Origin: Candidatus Pacearchaeota archaeon | Lineage (GTDB): Archaea; Nanoarchaeota; Nanoarchaeia; Pacearchaeales; GW2011-AR1 | DNA: 6,325 bases | Direction: 5' to 3' | Assembly (NCBI GenBank): GCA_002690445.1 | Contig: NZER01000513.1 | Span: forward strand, 1 to 6,325 | Shown: positions 1 through 5,901 of the stretch, piece by piece | Layout of the letters: each line of letters opens with the position of its first letter | Numbering within the stretch: position 1 is the first letter of the stretch | Notes under the pieces: generated by a model | The model's database searches: none | The model's input: only the letters and a program-made list of their open reading frames with translations | Told to the model about the DNA's origin: nothing | Program-made: the position numbers and the translations under genes

Positions 1-33
1 ACTGGACCCAGTAGTGTCAATTGCCCCCTTTCT

Positions 34-62
34 TTGTGCATTCTATCGTTTTGGTGTATATT
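34..62 (+). promoter_or_regulatory. Putative sigma-70-type promoter before the first gene
   Basis: A -10-like TATATT (57-62, five of six consensus bases) lies 17 bases after a weak -35-like TTGTGC (34-39, three of six). The AT-rich stretch continues to position 69, so the exact -10 could shift a few bases. It sits in the only sizeable non-coding stretch of the window, about 45 bases before the first start codon, which is where a promoter for this + strand gene run would be expected. It does not match the T4 late consensus TATAAATA. The call rests on pattern and position only. Confidence 0.4.
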
Positions 63-95
63 ATATATAGAAGCGAACTTTATTCCTTAGCCACC

Positions 96-109
96 GGAGT
101 TTCAACATG
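96..109 (+). promoter_or_regulatory. Ribosome binding site and start of the first gene
   Basis: GGAG at 96-99 is separated by 7 bases from the ATG at 107. This is near-ideal bacterial SD spacing and supports 107 as the start of the first small gene. Confidence 0.65.
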
Positions 110-355
110 GGACGCAAGAAAAAAACACAAAAAATTGATACTTGCCTTAGAGTAAAAACCACCGCCCAATTGGAGAAAGAGGTGAAAGATCTCCTAACTA
201 TTCCCGATCCTGATCCCGACACTCCGTTGGACATGAGTAACGCCCGCGAGTGGTGTGAAGGTCAGCCCTCTCCCCCTCACTACATAGACGGACAACCTTA
301 TAACGAAGAGGAAAGGAAAAAGCAGGAAGCGTATGAGAATGAACATCCCCGATAA
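107..355 (+). CDS. Small hypothetical protein, basic N-terminus
   Basis: This is an 82-residue protein that I do not recognise. Its first nine residues are strongly basic (MGRKKKTQK). A short, probably helical charged stretch follows (about 18-30), then a Pro-Asp repeat (PDPDPDTP, about 33-40), a Pro/Tyr-rich middle, and a charged Glu/Lys-rich tail (about 66-80). There is no signal peptide or membrane segment, and its two cysteines (residues 13 and 50) do not form a zinc motif. The start is supported by GGAG 7 bases upstream. Its last 23 bases overlap the sigma-like gene in another frame, suggesting translational coupling. The basic start could contact nucleic acid, but no function can be assigned. 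Placement at the head of the gene run, just before a transcription factor, is the only contextual hint. Confidence 0.7.
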   Translation: MGRKKKTQKIDTCLRVKTTAQLEKEVKDLLTIPDPDPDTPLDMSNAREWCEGQPSPPHYIDGQPYNEEERKKQEAYENEHPR

Positions 356-857
356 CCTAACCGAACAAGAAGCTATTGATGTAATCACAGGTGTGGCCAA
401 AAAACTCGCCCCTAAATTTGTCTTTGCCTCATTTGAAATTGAAGATATTGAACAAGAGGCGTTTCTAATGGGTGTTGAAGGATTGGAACGATATGATTCC
501 ACCAAGCCGCTTGAGAACTTTATGTACGCCCACATTAATAACCGCCTAAAGAATTTTAAACGCGATAATTATTACAGATTTGATTATGGAAACGCCCAAA
601 AGATTCAAGATCGCAAAAAGTCCTTGCTTGAACCCATGGATATTGCCGCCCTGTACTCCGTTTGTTCGGATGATCACACTGTCCACAACGCCCACCTCTC
701 CGAAATGCTGGACCTGATCGATAAAAAACTGCCCTCCGACCTCCGGGGCGACTATCTCAAACTCCGCTCCAACTCTTTTCTGCCTAAAGGCCGTAAGGCC
801 ATAATCACACAAGTTATTGAGAATATTATCTACGGAGAATATGACGAAGAGGAGTAG
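333..857 (+). CDS. Sigma-70-like factor, possibly phage late sigma (gp55-like)
   Basis: A 174-residue protein with the layout of a minimal sigma factor, which would direct host RNA polymerase to phage promoters. Residues about 15-54 resemble region 2.1-2.2: a helix, then DIEQEAFLMGVEGLERYD. Residues about 58-83 resemble regions 2.3-2.4, with KPLENFMYAHINNRLKNF followed by a basic-aromatic RDNYYR. This matches the usual sigma pattern of an acidic helix, 'YD', an aromatic patch and a basic DNA-facing helix. Residues about 121-166 contain a Leu-rich helix, 'LPSDLRGDYLKL' and a final helix, a possible weak region 4-like helix-turn-helix. The tail is acidic (DEEE). T4 gp55 is a similar length (185 residues), but its C-terminal clamp-binding motif is not evident here. 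AGGA at 324-327 is 5 bases before ATG 333; ATG 339 is an alternative start. It overlaps the upstream gene by 23 bases and ends 4 bases before glmS. The sigma-like call is from motif pattern; the late-gene role is inferred. Confidence 0.68.
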   Translation: MRMNIPDNLTEQEAIDVITGVAKKLAPKFVFASFEIEDIEQEAFLMGVEGLERYDSTKPLENFMYAHINNRLKNFKRDNYYRFDYGNAQKIQDRKKSLLEPMDIAALYSVCSDDHTVHNAHLSEMLDLIDKKLPSDLRGDYLKLRSNSFLPKGRKAIITQVIENIIYGEYDEEE

Positions 858-864
858 GACTATG
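850..864 (+). promoter_or_regulatory. Ribosome binding site that fixes the glmS start
   Basis: AGGAG at 850-854 is 7 bases before the ATG at 862. An in-frame upstream ATG at 817 would add 15 residues before the conserved MCGIFG. That is incompatible with the N-terminal cysteine nucleophile of class II glutamine amidotransferases, which must be exposed by removal of Met1. The SD overlaps the last codons of the sigma-like gene. Confidence 0.85.
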
Positions 865-2418
865 TGTGGTATTTTTGGCTCCATAAACGCAAATGCTCTA
901 CAGGATACCTATACGGGATTATCTCGATTGGAATATCGTGGTTATGATAGTTTTGGATATGCCGCTATTACGGGCGGTCAGGTAAATGTTGTTAAGCGGC
1001 TGGGCCCTATAGATAAATCGGCATTTGATAGATCTCTTGGCTATCAATACGATGCGGCCATTGGTCATGTGAGGTGGGCCACTAACGGGGAGCCTACTTT
1101 AGAGAATGCCCATCCCCAACAATGTGAAGACTTCTATGTGGTTCACAACGGGGTTATTGAAAACGCCCCACAAAACATGCTGGATACCAAGTGGCTTGCT
1201 AATCTGATTGAGCTCAATGGGGGCGATGCAGAACAAACATATGACAGAGTTGAGGGCGATAACGCTTTTGTTTTCATAAACGAGGCGGGCGGGGACGTGT
1301 GGTGTGTGGCTAAGGGAAATAAGCGGCTGTATATCACGACGAATGGGTATGTTAGCAGTGATTTAAACGCGCTGGCGGGATTTAGCGATGGGGCGTATTT
1401 ACTAGAGAATGGATGTTGCGACCTAAGCTGGGTAGTGAGAGCTAGCTGTGTGTTGCCCGTGCCGCCCCTTCGCCCAGAACCCGATGAGACGGGCGAGCAT
1501 AAAATGTTGTCGGAAATTAAGGAACAGTCTCTTCTTACAAACGACGACGAGTTTTCCACGATTTTCGATGTGGTTGATATCATAGCAACGGGCAGTAGTC
1601 TACATGCGGGGATGTTTGGGGCCTATGCGTTGGAGGAGCGGGGAATATCGACGCGGTGCATTCATGCGAGTCAGGCTCCGTATTATACTTTGTGTGACAA
1701 TGTGTTGGCTATTAGTCAAAGCGGGGAAACCAAAGATATTATTGGGGCGGTTCCAGACAATTTTATCTGTTTGACTAACACGCCCCATTCTATATTGGAT
1801 AATATGTCCAAACAGAGTTTACATTTAGATGTGGGGCCTGAATATGCTGTCGCAGCCACCAAAACTTTTACTATGTCCTGTATGAAGTTAGTGGGCTCCA
1901 TTCCATCCATAGGGGCTCCTATTGACGATCTGATTGATAGGAGTGATGAAATTAAAATTATTGCAGGAAGAATTATAGGATATGATCATTTTATCTTTTT
2001 GGGCGACGGGCCAAATTATCCCGTGGCTCTTGAGGGGGCGCTGAAGTTCAAAGAGGTGGCCTATGTCCACGCCGAGGGTATGCCAGCGTCGGAAATGAAA
2101 CATGGGCCGATTGCGTTGGTGGATTATAAGGTGCCGAGTCTTTTTATTGTGACGGGGGACTTTCGGCCAGAGACTATATCCAATATCAGGGAGATAAAGT
2201 CGCGGCGGGGATTTGTTGTAATTATTACCCATGATGCGGTGCGGGACGAACTAGAGGGGCTGGCGGATATTATTTTCTCATGTAAGGACACGGGCGAGAA
2301 GTATTCGCAGTCTTTAGTGTGTAATATAGTATTACAGTTGCTAGCATATTATATAGCGGTCGGACGGGGGATCAATCCCGATAAACCTAAAAACTTAGCC
2401 AAATGTGTGACGGTATAA
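862..2418 (+). CDS. glmS: Glutamine-fructose-6-phosphate aminotransferase (compact GlmS)
   Basis: Makes glucosamine-6-phosphate from fructose-6-phosphate and glutamine, the entry step to UDP-GlcNAc, in the cytoplasm. It has 518 residues against 609 in E. coli. The glutaminase domain (about 2-205) has the nucleophile Cys2, RLEYRGYDS (22-30), HVRWAT (69-74), HNG (95-97) and Asp108, matching E. coli Cys1, Arg73, Asn98-Gly99 and Asp123. The isomerase part has two SIS lobes: ATGSS (242-246), the phosphate-binding SQSGET (285-290), then LEGALKFKE with Lys395 and Glu398 (E. coli Lys485 and Glu488), His414 in EMKHGP (His504), and a C-terminal NLAKCVTV with Lys514 (Lys603). By motif spacing the missing residues are about 16 before Asp108, 47 between there and SQSGET, and 28 between the SIS lobes. 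Differences include Thr243 where E. coli has Cys300, and loss of the final Glu. The start is set by the nucleophile and the SD at 850-854. Function is very likely retained because the main catalytic residues are present. Confidence 0.95.
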   Translation: MCGIFGSINANALQDTYTGLSRLEYRGYDSFGYAAITGGQVNVVKRLGPIDKSAFDRSLGYQYDAAIGHVRWATNGEPTLENAHPQQCEDFYVVHNGVIENAPQNMLDTKWLANLIELNGGDAEQTYDRVEGDNAFVFINEAGGDVWCVAKGNKRLYITTNGYVSSDLNALAGFSDGAYLLENGCCDLSWVVRASCVLPVPPLRPEPDETGEHKMLSEIKEQSLLTNDDEFSTIFDVVDIIATGSSLHAGMFGAYALEERGISTRCIHASQAPYYTLCDNVLAISQSGETKDIIGAVPDNFICLTNTPHSILDNMSKQSLHLDVGPEYAVAATKTFTMSCMKLVGSIPSIGAPIDDLIDRSDEIKIIAGRIIGYDHFIFLGDGPNYPVALEGALKFKEVAYVHAEGMPASEMKHGPIALVDYKVPSLFIVTGDFRPETISNIREIKSRRGFVVIITHDAVRDELEGLADIIFSCKDTGEKYSQSLVCNIVLQLLAYYIAVGRGINPDKPKNLAKCVTV

Positions 2419-2422
2419 GATT

Positions 2423-3220
2423 ATGAAAAAAGGTCGATTTTCAACTGAAGAAATGTCGTTTATCGAGGCGAATGCCGAGGTTCTTTCTCCAGAGTCCATA
2501 GCAGAGAAACTAGATCGTGACCCAGATTCCGTGAGAGACTGGATAGGTAAAAATGTAGGCTTTTCGGCTAGTCAGAAAAAAGAGGCGGTTGTTGCGAATG
2601 AGTTAAAAGAGAAGCCGTATTACAAAGAGCTTTCAAATCAATTCTCTGCTGAAGAATTAGAAATGTTCGAGTTTCATTTCAAAAAGATGTGGAGCCAATT
2701 TAGAGATGATGTATTCCATACGGAGGAAATGCAGATCATTGATACAATTAAATTGGAAATTCTAATGAACCGGATATTAAAAAGTCAGCGAGATAGTCAA
2801 GAAGAAGTTGCTATCGCTGATAGATTGGTGCGAGAAGAGAAAAGTAGAGATAGAGACCAAAGAGACATGGATTTAATCGTCAACCTAGAGCGCCAAATTG
2901 CCGTTATACGGGCCTCACAGGAAACCCTGTCTAAAGACTACAAAGATCTCCAAGCGCGTAAGGCGACGATGTTGAAAGATCTCAAGGGCACTAGAGAGCA
3001 GCGAGTGAAAGCAATTGAAGATTCCAAGCTCACATTCGCTTCGCTTATTAAGAAGATCGCAACCGATCCTCAGTATCGCAACAGGCTAGGTCTCGAAATG
3101 GAAAAAATGAGACTCGCAATGGAAAGCGAGAAAGAACGTCTTTCAGAGTATATATTATTTAACGACGGACAGGTAGATCAACCCTTTTTAACCTCTGAAA
3201 CGTCAAAGGACAAAGATTAA
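2423..3220 (+). CDS. Helix-turn-helix / coiled-coil protein, possible small terminase or DNA adaptor
   Basis: A 265-residue soluble protein of uncertain function. Residues about 5-42 (FSTEEMSFIEAN, SPESIAEKLDRDPDSVRDWI) look like a small helix-turn-helix, suggesting DNA binding. Residues about 64-125 form a conserved-looking helical block with aromatics (KPYYKEL, FEFHFKKMWSQF, HTEEMQIIDTIKLEIL). Residues about 125-243 are long, very charged helices, probably coiled coil. The C-terminus is short and non-helical (FNDGQVDQPFLT). A DNA-binding head plus oligomerising helices fits a phage small terminase subunit. A centromere-binding adaptor for the actin-like protein two genes downstream is an alternative. 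Neither is proven, and no terminase large subunit is in the window. ATG 2423 lies 4 bases after the glmS stop and lacks a strong SD, so translation may depend on coupling. No cysteines or membrane segment are present. Confidence 0.75.
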   Translation: MKKGRFSTEEMSFIEANAEVLSPESIAEKLDRDPDSVRDWIGKNVGFSASQKKEAVVANELKEKPYYKELSNQFSAEELEMFEFHFKKMWSQFRDDVFHTEEMQIIDTIKLEILMNRILKSQRDSQEEVAIADRLVREEKSRDRDQRDMDLIVNLERQIAVIRASQETLSKDYKDLQARKATMLKDLKGTREQRVKAIEDSKLTFASLIKKIATDPQYRNRLGLEMEKMRLAMESEKERLSEYILFNDGQVDQPFLTSETSKDKD

Positions 3221-3222
3221 TC

Positions 3223-3534
3223 ATGTCTAGTGAATTTTTTTCGTCCGGAGCAACACGTATATATGAATTTTTTATATATATAGTTGTATTTTGTTTAGTG
3301 GCCACTATTTGTTTAACGTGGTTATTGTTTGTTATTAACTACATTTTGGGTAAATATACTCGCTTTGGTAAGAGAAGAAGAAAAGAAAATAGGAAGAAGG
3401 AAAAAATACAAAATCCCCAAGACGATGTGCCGATAAAAGGTACTAATTTAAACCCCTTTTCCACTCCAAAGATAGAAACTTCCTTTGGTGACAAAAGAAT
3501 AGGTAAGGTTTATAAAAATGACAAGACAGAATGA
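3223..3534 (+). CDS. Single-pass membrane protein with basic cytoplasmic tail
   Basis: A 103-residue protein with one long hydrophobic segment (about residues 14-42, rich in I, F, V, L, with Cys24 and Cys30). A strongly basic stretch follows (about 49-61, RRRKENRKKEK), then a polar, Pro/Thr-containing tail to residue 103. By the positive-inside rule the short N-terminus would be outside the inner membrane and the 60-residue tail in the cytoplasm. There is no signal-peptidase site; it looks like a membrane anchor. At about 29 residues the segment is long for one span but short for two. Homology is not recognised. AAGGA at 3206-3210 lies a rather long 12 bases before ATG 3223, which starts 2 bases after the preceding stop. 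It overlaps the actin-like gene by 17 bases. Holin-like or anchoring roles are possible; the neighbouring actin-like gene favours an anchor, as an inference only. Confidence 0.75.
   Translation: MSSEFFSSGATRIYEFFIYIVVFCLVATICLTWLLFVINYILGKYTRFGKRRRKENRKKEKIQNPQDDVPIKGTNLNPFSTPKIETSFGDKRIGKVYKNDKTE
3504..3520 (+). promoter_or_regulatory. Ribosome binding site for the long form of the actin-like protein
   Basis: TAAGG at 3504-3508 lies 9 bases before ATG 3518, inside the end of the membrane-protein gene. It would initiate the 420-residue form that carries the cysteine-rich extension. Confidence 0.55.
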
Positions 3535-4780
3535 AGAACCATGTGATAACTGTATACCCACCAAGACAATAGGATTTAGTTACGATGGTATTAAGAGTCG
3601 CCCATCAACATACAGAAAGGGAGGACCACAACCCTTTCCCGCATATGGTATTTGTCCACAATGTGGTGGTCGTGGAAGCCAACCCGTCAACCGTCAACAT
3701 GAGGTAAGTTCAATGACCGATAGCAAAAACATAGAAACAACAACCGCTCACAGGGCGATAGGCGTAGACATAGGAACTGGTTTCATTTCCTGTGCAGAGG
3801 AAGAAAAGGGAGAGGTGGTTTTTAGAAAAATAAGGGATGCGTTTTTTAAACTAAATCCATCTAAGTTTCTAGAAGGATCTGCTAACCAGTTTGGCGAAGC
3901 AATGTTAAAAAACTCAGGAGCATATTACGTTAAAGTGGATGGCACTTTACATGTATTAGGTGATGATGCGTTTAAGTTTGCCAACCTGTTCCATCAAGAA
4001 TGTCTCAGACCCATGTCTAAGGGTGTTTTAAATCCTAAACAACCCGTATCTAATATCATGGTTTCCGAGCTGGTAAAAGCGGTAGCGGGACAAGCGAGGT
4101 CTCCTGATGATGTTTTGTACTACTGTGTTCCCGCTGAACCAATAGACGCAGACTTCGATATTGAATATCACAAGCAGATACTGAGCGGAGTGTTTAGCGA
4201 ATTAGGCTATCAAAATATAAATGTTATGACTGAAGGTTTGGCTGTTGTTTACTCAGAATTAGCCGATAACATGTATACTGGTATTGGAATGAGCTTTGGA
4301 GCTGGCATGTGTAACATTGTTTACGCTTTTATGGGAATTCCCGTGTTTGCGTTTAGTTTAAGTAAGGGAGGAGATTGGATTGATTCCCATGCCGCAAAAC
4401 ATACGGACGAAACCAACAACGTAGTAACGGCACTTAAAGAAAAAGCCGATTTTAGTTTATCTGATGCTACAAATGGAATACAGAGGGCTATCTCTATTTA
4501 TTATGAGTCTCTGCTCAATTATGTAGTGGACCAATTTAAGGAACTTTATGAAAACACACCTAAAAAGAAACTTCCCAACGTTCAGCAAGAAATGCCGATT
4601 GTGGTGTCTGGAGGAACTTCTCTAGTTGGAGGTTTTATAGACAGGCTCACGGAATTAACTAGTCAAGATTTTCCGGTACCTATCTCAGAAGTCAAACACG
4701 CACGAGAACCATTATTTGCAGTGGCAAACGGTTTATATCACGCAGCCAAAATATCTACAGACATTGGAGACGGAAAATGA
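3518..4780 (+). CDS. Actin-fold (MreB/ParM-like) protein with N-terminal zinc-ribbon-like extension
   Basis: The 420-residue reading frame has two parts. Residues 1-65 carry C9xxC12 and C46xxC49 in CPQCGGRG, the CxxCxGxG pattern seen in DnaJ-type zinc modules, so this part probably binds zinc. From about residue 80 the actin/Hsp70 nucleotide-binding fold begins. Phosphate-1 loop is GVDIGTGF (82-89); a sheet carries YYCVPAEP (201-208); connect-1 is EGLAVVYSEL (239-248). The phosphate-2 region is SFGAGMCNI (259-267), leading to SKGGDWID (282-289), and the adenosine loop is VVSGGTSLVGGF (362-373). The order and spacing fit MreB/ParM-type filament ATPases acting in the cytoplasm, in cell shape or DNA segregation. 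Phosphate-2 lacks the usual Asp and Thr (Ser259 and Met264), so hydrolysis may be altered. A second in-frame ATG (3713, residue 66) has its own strong SD. The stop overlaps the gmd start (ATGA). Family membership is fairly sure; filament formation and cargo are unknown. Confidence 0.8.
   Translation: MTRQNEEPCDNCIPTKTIGFSYDGIKSRPSTYRKGGPQPFPAYGICPQCGGRGSQPVNRQHEVSSMTDSKNIETTTAHRAIGVDIGTGFISCAEEEKGEVVFRKIRDAFFKLNPSKFLEGSANQFGEAMLKNSGAYYVKVDGTLHVLGDDAFKFANLFHQECLRPMSKGVLNPKQPVSNIMVSELVKAVAGQARSPDDVLYYCVPAEPIDADFDIEYHKQILSGVFSELGYQNINVMTEGLAVVYSELADNMYTGIGMSFGAGMCNIVYAFMGIPVFAFSLSKGGDWIDSHAAKHTDETNNVVTALKEKADFSLSDATNGIQRAISIYYESLLNYVVDQFKELYENTPKKKLPNVQQEMPIVVSGGTSLVGGFIDRLTELTSQDFPVPISEVKHAREPLFAVANGLYHAAKISTDIGDGK
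3701..3715 (+). promoter_or_regulatory. Internal ribosome binding site and second in-frame start in the actin-like gene
   Basis: GAGGT at 3701-3705 is 7 bases before an in-frame ATG at 3713 (residue 66). A product started here has 355 residues and begins about 15 residues before the phosphate-1 loop, a normal N-terminus for actin-like proteins. The site is at least as good as the one for the long form, so either two products are made or this is the main start. Confidence 0.6.
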
Positions 4781-5901
4781 AAGCTATTATTTTTGGAATC
4801 ACAGGACAGGACGGCAGCTATCTAGCAGAACTTCTTCTTGAGAAGGGATATGATGTCATAGGTGTGACCCGTAGAGTTAGTGTAGACACGCTTCAAAGAG
4901 TTGATCATATCTTGCCCCAAATTACAATTATTGAAGGAGATATTACCGACGCCTTTAGTGTTGCTAATATTATAAAAGAACATTGTCCGGACGAGATTTT
5001 CAATTTGGCTGCACAATCGCATGTTGGGACTTCATTTAGTCAGCCTTCATTAACTTGGGATGTCACGGCTGGTGGCTGTTTGAATATTCTAGAGGCTATT
5101 CGTTATTCTGAGTTTAAAGATCGTATTAGGTTTTATCAAGCTTCGTCTAGTGAAATGTTTGGTAAAAACTTTTCGGAGCTTGGCGATATGGAAGTGTATC
5201 GTAACCTATCGGTGGATAATGTGTGTGTGGGTATAGATGCCGCTAAAGCAGCTAGCAGATATCAAAACGAAGATACTCCCTTTGCCCCTCAGAGTCCGTA
5301 TGCTATTGCTAAATTAGCAGCACATCATCTTGTGCAAAACTATAGAACTTCCTATGGGATTTTTGCGTGTAGCGGGATATTGTTTAATCATGAGAGTGAG
5401 CGTCGTGGCGAGAAGTTTGTCACAAGAAAAATAACTAAGTGGATTGGGAAATTTATTAATTGGAGAGACAAACGGGCCTTTATTCAGAAAGTGATACAGG
5501 AGGAATCCAAAGAAGGAGTTTTTCCACAACTTCGTTTGGGGAACCTAGACGCTCAGAGAGATTGGGGACATGCTGAAGACTATGTGCGCGCGATGTGGCT
5601 AATGCTTCAACAAGAAGAACCTGATGACTATGTGGTTGCGACCGGTGAAACCCATTCTGTACGAGATTTTCTAGATGTGGCTTTTAATTGTGTCGATATT
5701 GATGATTGGAGTCCATATGTAGGTATAGATCCTAAATTTTACCGACCAGCAGAAGTGGATTATCTGCTTGGTTGTTCTAAAAAGGCCCAATCTACCCTAA
5801 AATGGAGTCCTGAGACATCATTTCAGGAATTGGTACAAAGAATGGTGGAGCACGATATCCATGAGGCGAAATTACGAAGATCCAGTTTACAAGCGATTTA
5901 G
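4777..5901 (+). CDS. gmd: GDP-mannose 4,6-dehydratase
   Basis: Converts GDP-mannose to GDP-4-keto-6-deoxymannose using bound NADP, the precursor of GDP-fucose, GDP-rhamnose, perosamine and related sugars, in the cytoplasm. It has 374 residues, about the E. coli length (373). The extended-SDR Rossmann loop GITGQDGSYLAE (7-18) is followed by RR (32-33) and RVDHI (41-45). EGDITD is at 53-58 and NLAAQSHV at 76-83. The active site is QASSSEMFG (121-129, with Ser124 and Glu126 matching E. coli Thr132 and Glu134) plus Tyr175 and Lys179 in SPYAIAK. GILFNHESERRGEKFVTRKI (200-219), LGNLDAQRDWGH (254-265) and FYRPAEVD (321-328) are near-diagnostic of the family. Two insertions relative to E. coli are about 27 residues (130-170) and 18 residues (225-250); they are offset by loss of an E. 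coli segment before FYRPAEV. TGGAGA at 4765-4770 gives a good SD. The start overlaps the preceding stop by 4 bases, and the end overlaps the HNH gene by 41. Confidence 0.95.
   Translation: MKAIIFGITGQDGSYLAELLLEKGYDVIGVTRRVSVDTLQRVDHILPQITIIEGDITDAFSVANIIKEHCPDEIFNLAAQSHVGTSFSQPSLTWDVTAGGCLNILEAIRYSEFKDRIRFYQASSSEMFGKNFSELGDMEVYRNLSVDNVCVGIDAAKAASRYQNEDTPFAPQSPYAIAKLAAHHLVQNYRTSYGIFACSGILFNHESERRGEKFVTRKITKWIGKFINWRDKRAFIQKVIQEESKEGVFPQLRLGNLDAQRDWGHAEDYVRAMWLMLQQEEPDDYVVATGETHSVRDFLDVAFNCVDIDDWSPYVGIDPKFYRPAEVDYLLGCSKKAQSTLKWSPETSFQELVQRMVEHDIHEAKLRRSSLQAI

Noticed and set aside
1..12. ACTGG/CCAGT inverted repeat at the window edge, possibly the end of a terminator.
   Set aside because: The loop would be only two bases for the full stem, no T-run follows, and the left side is cut by the window edge, so a terminator cannot be supported.
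194..535. Minus-strand open frame of 113 codons, and similar minus-strand frames at 546-884, 1143-1583, 1600-1788, 1716-1910, 1888-2232, 4822-5022 and 5314-5529.
   Set aside because: All lie opposite well-supported + strand genes, show no recognisable domains and break the uniform gene direction; they look like shadow frames.
789..800. GGCC-GTAA-GGCC hairpin with a GNRA-type loop inside the sigma-like gene.
   Set aside because: The stem is only four base pairs, it lies well inside a coding region, and the codons alone explain it.
817..861. Upstream in-frame ATG for glmS adding 15 residues.
   Set aside because: It would bury the cysteine nucleophile that must be N-terminal, and the ATG at 862 has an excellent SD.
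3262..3285. AT-rich stretch with TATATATA, possible internal promoter.
   Set aside because: It encodes the start of the membrane segment (Ile, Tyr and Phe codons), which explains the composition, and there is no good -35 partner.
3511..3518. TATAAAAA resembling the T4 late promoter TATAAATA.
   Set aside because: It lies immediately before the start codon with no room for a leader and differs from the consensus; it is more likely spacing sequence between the SD and the ATG.
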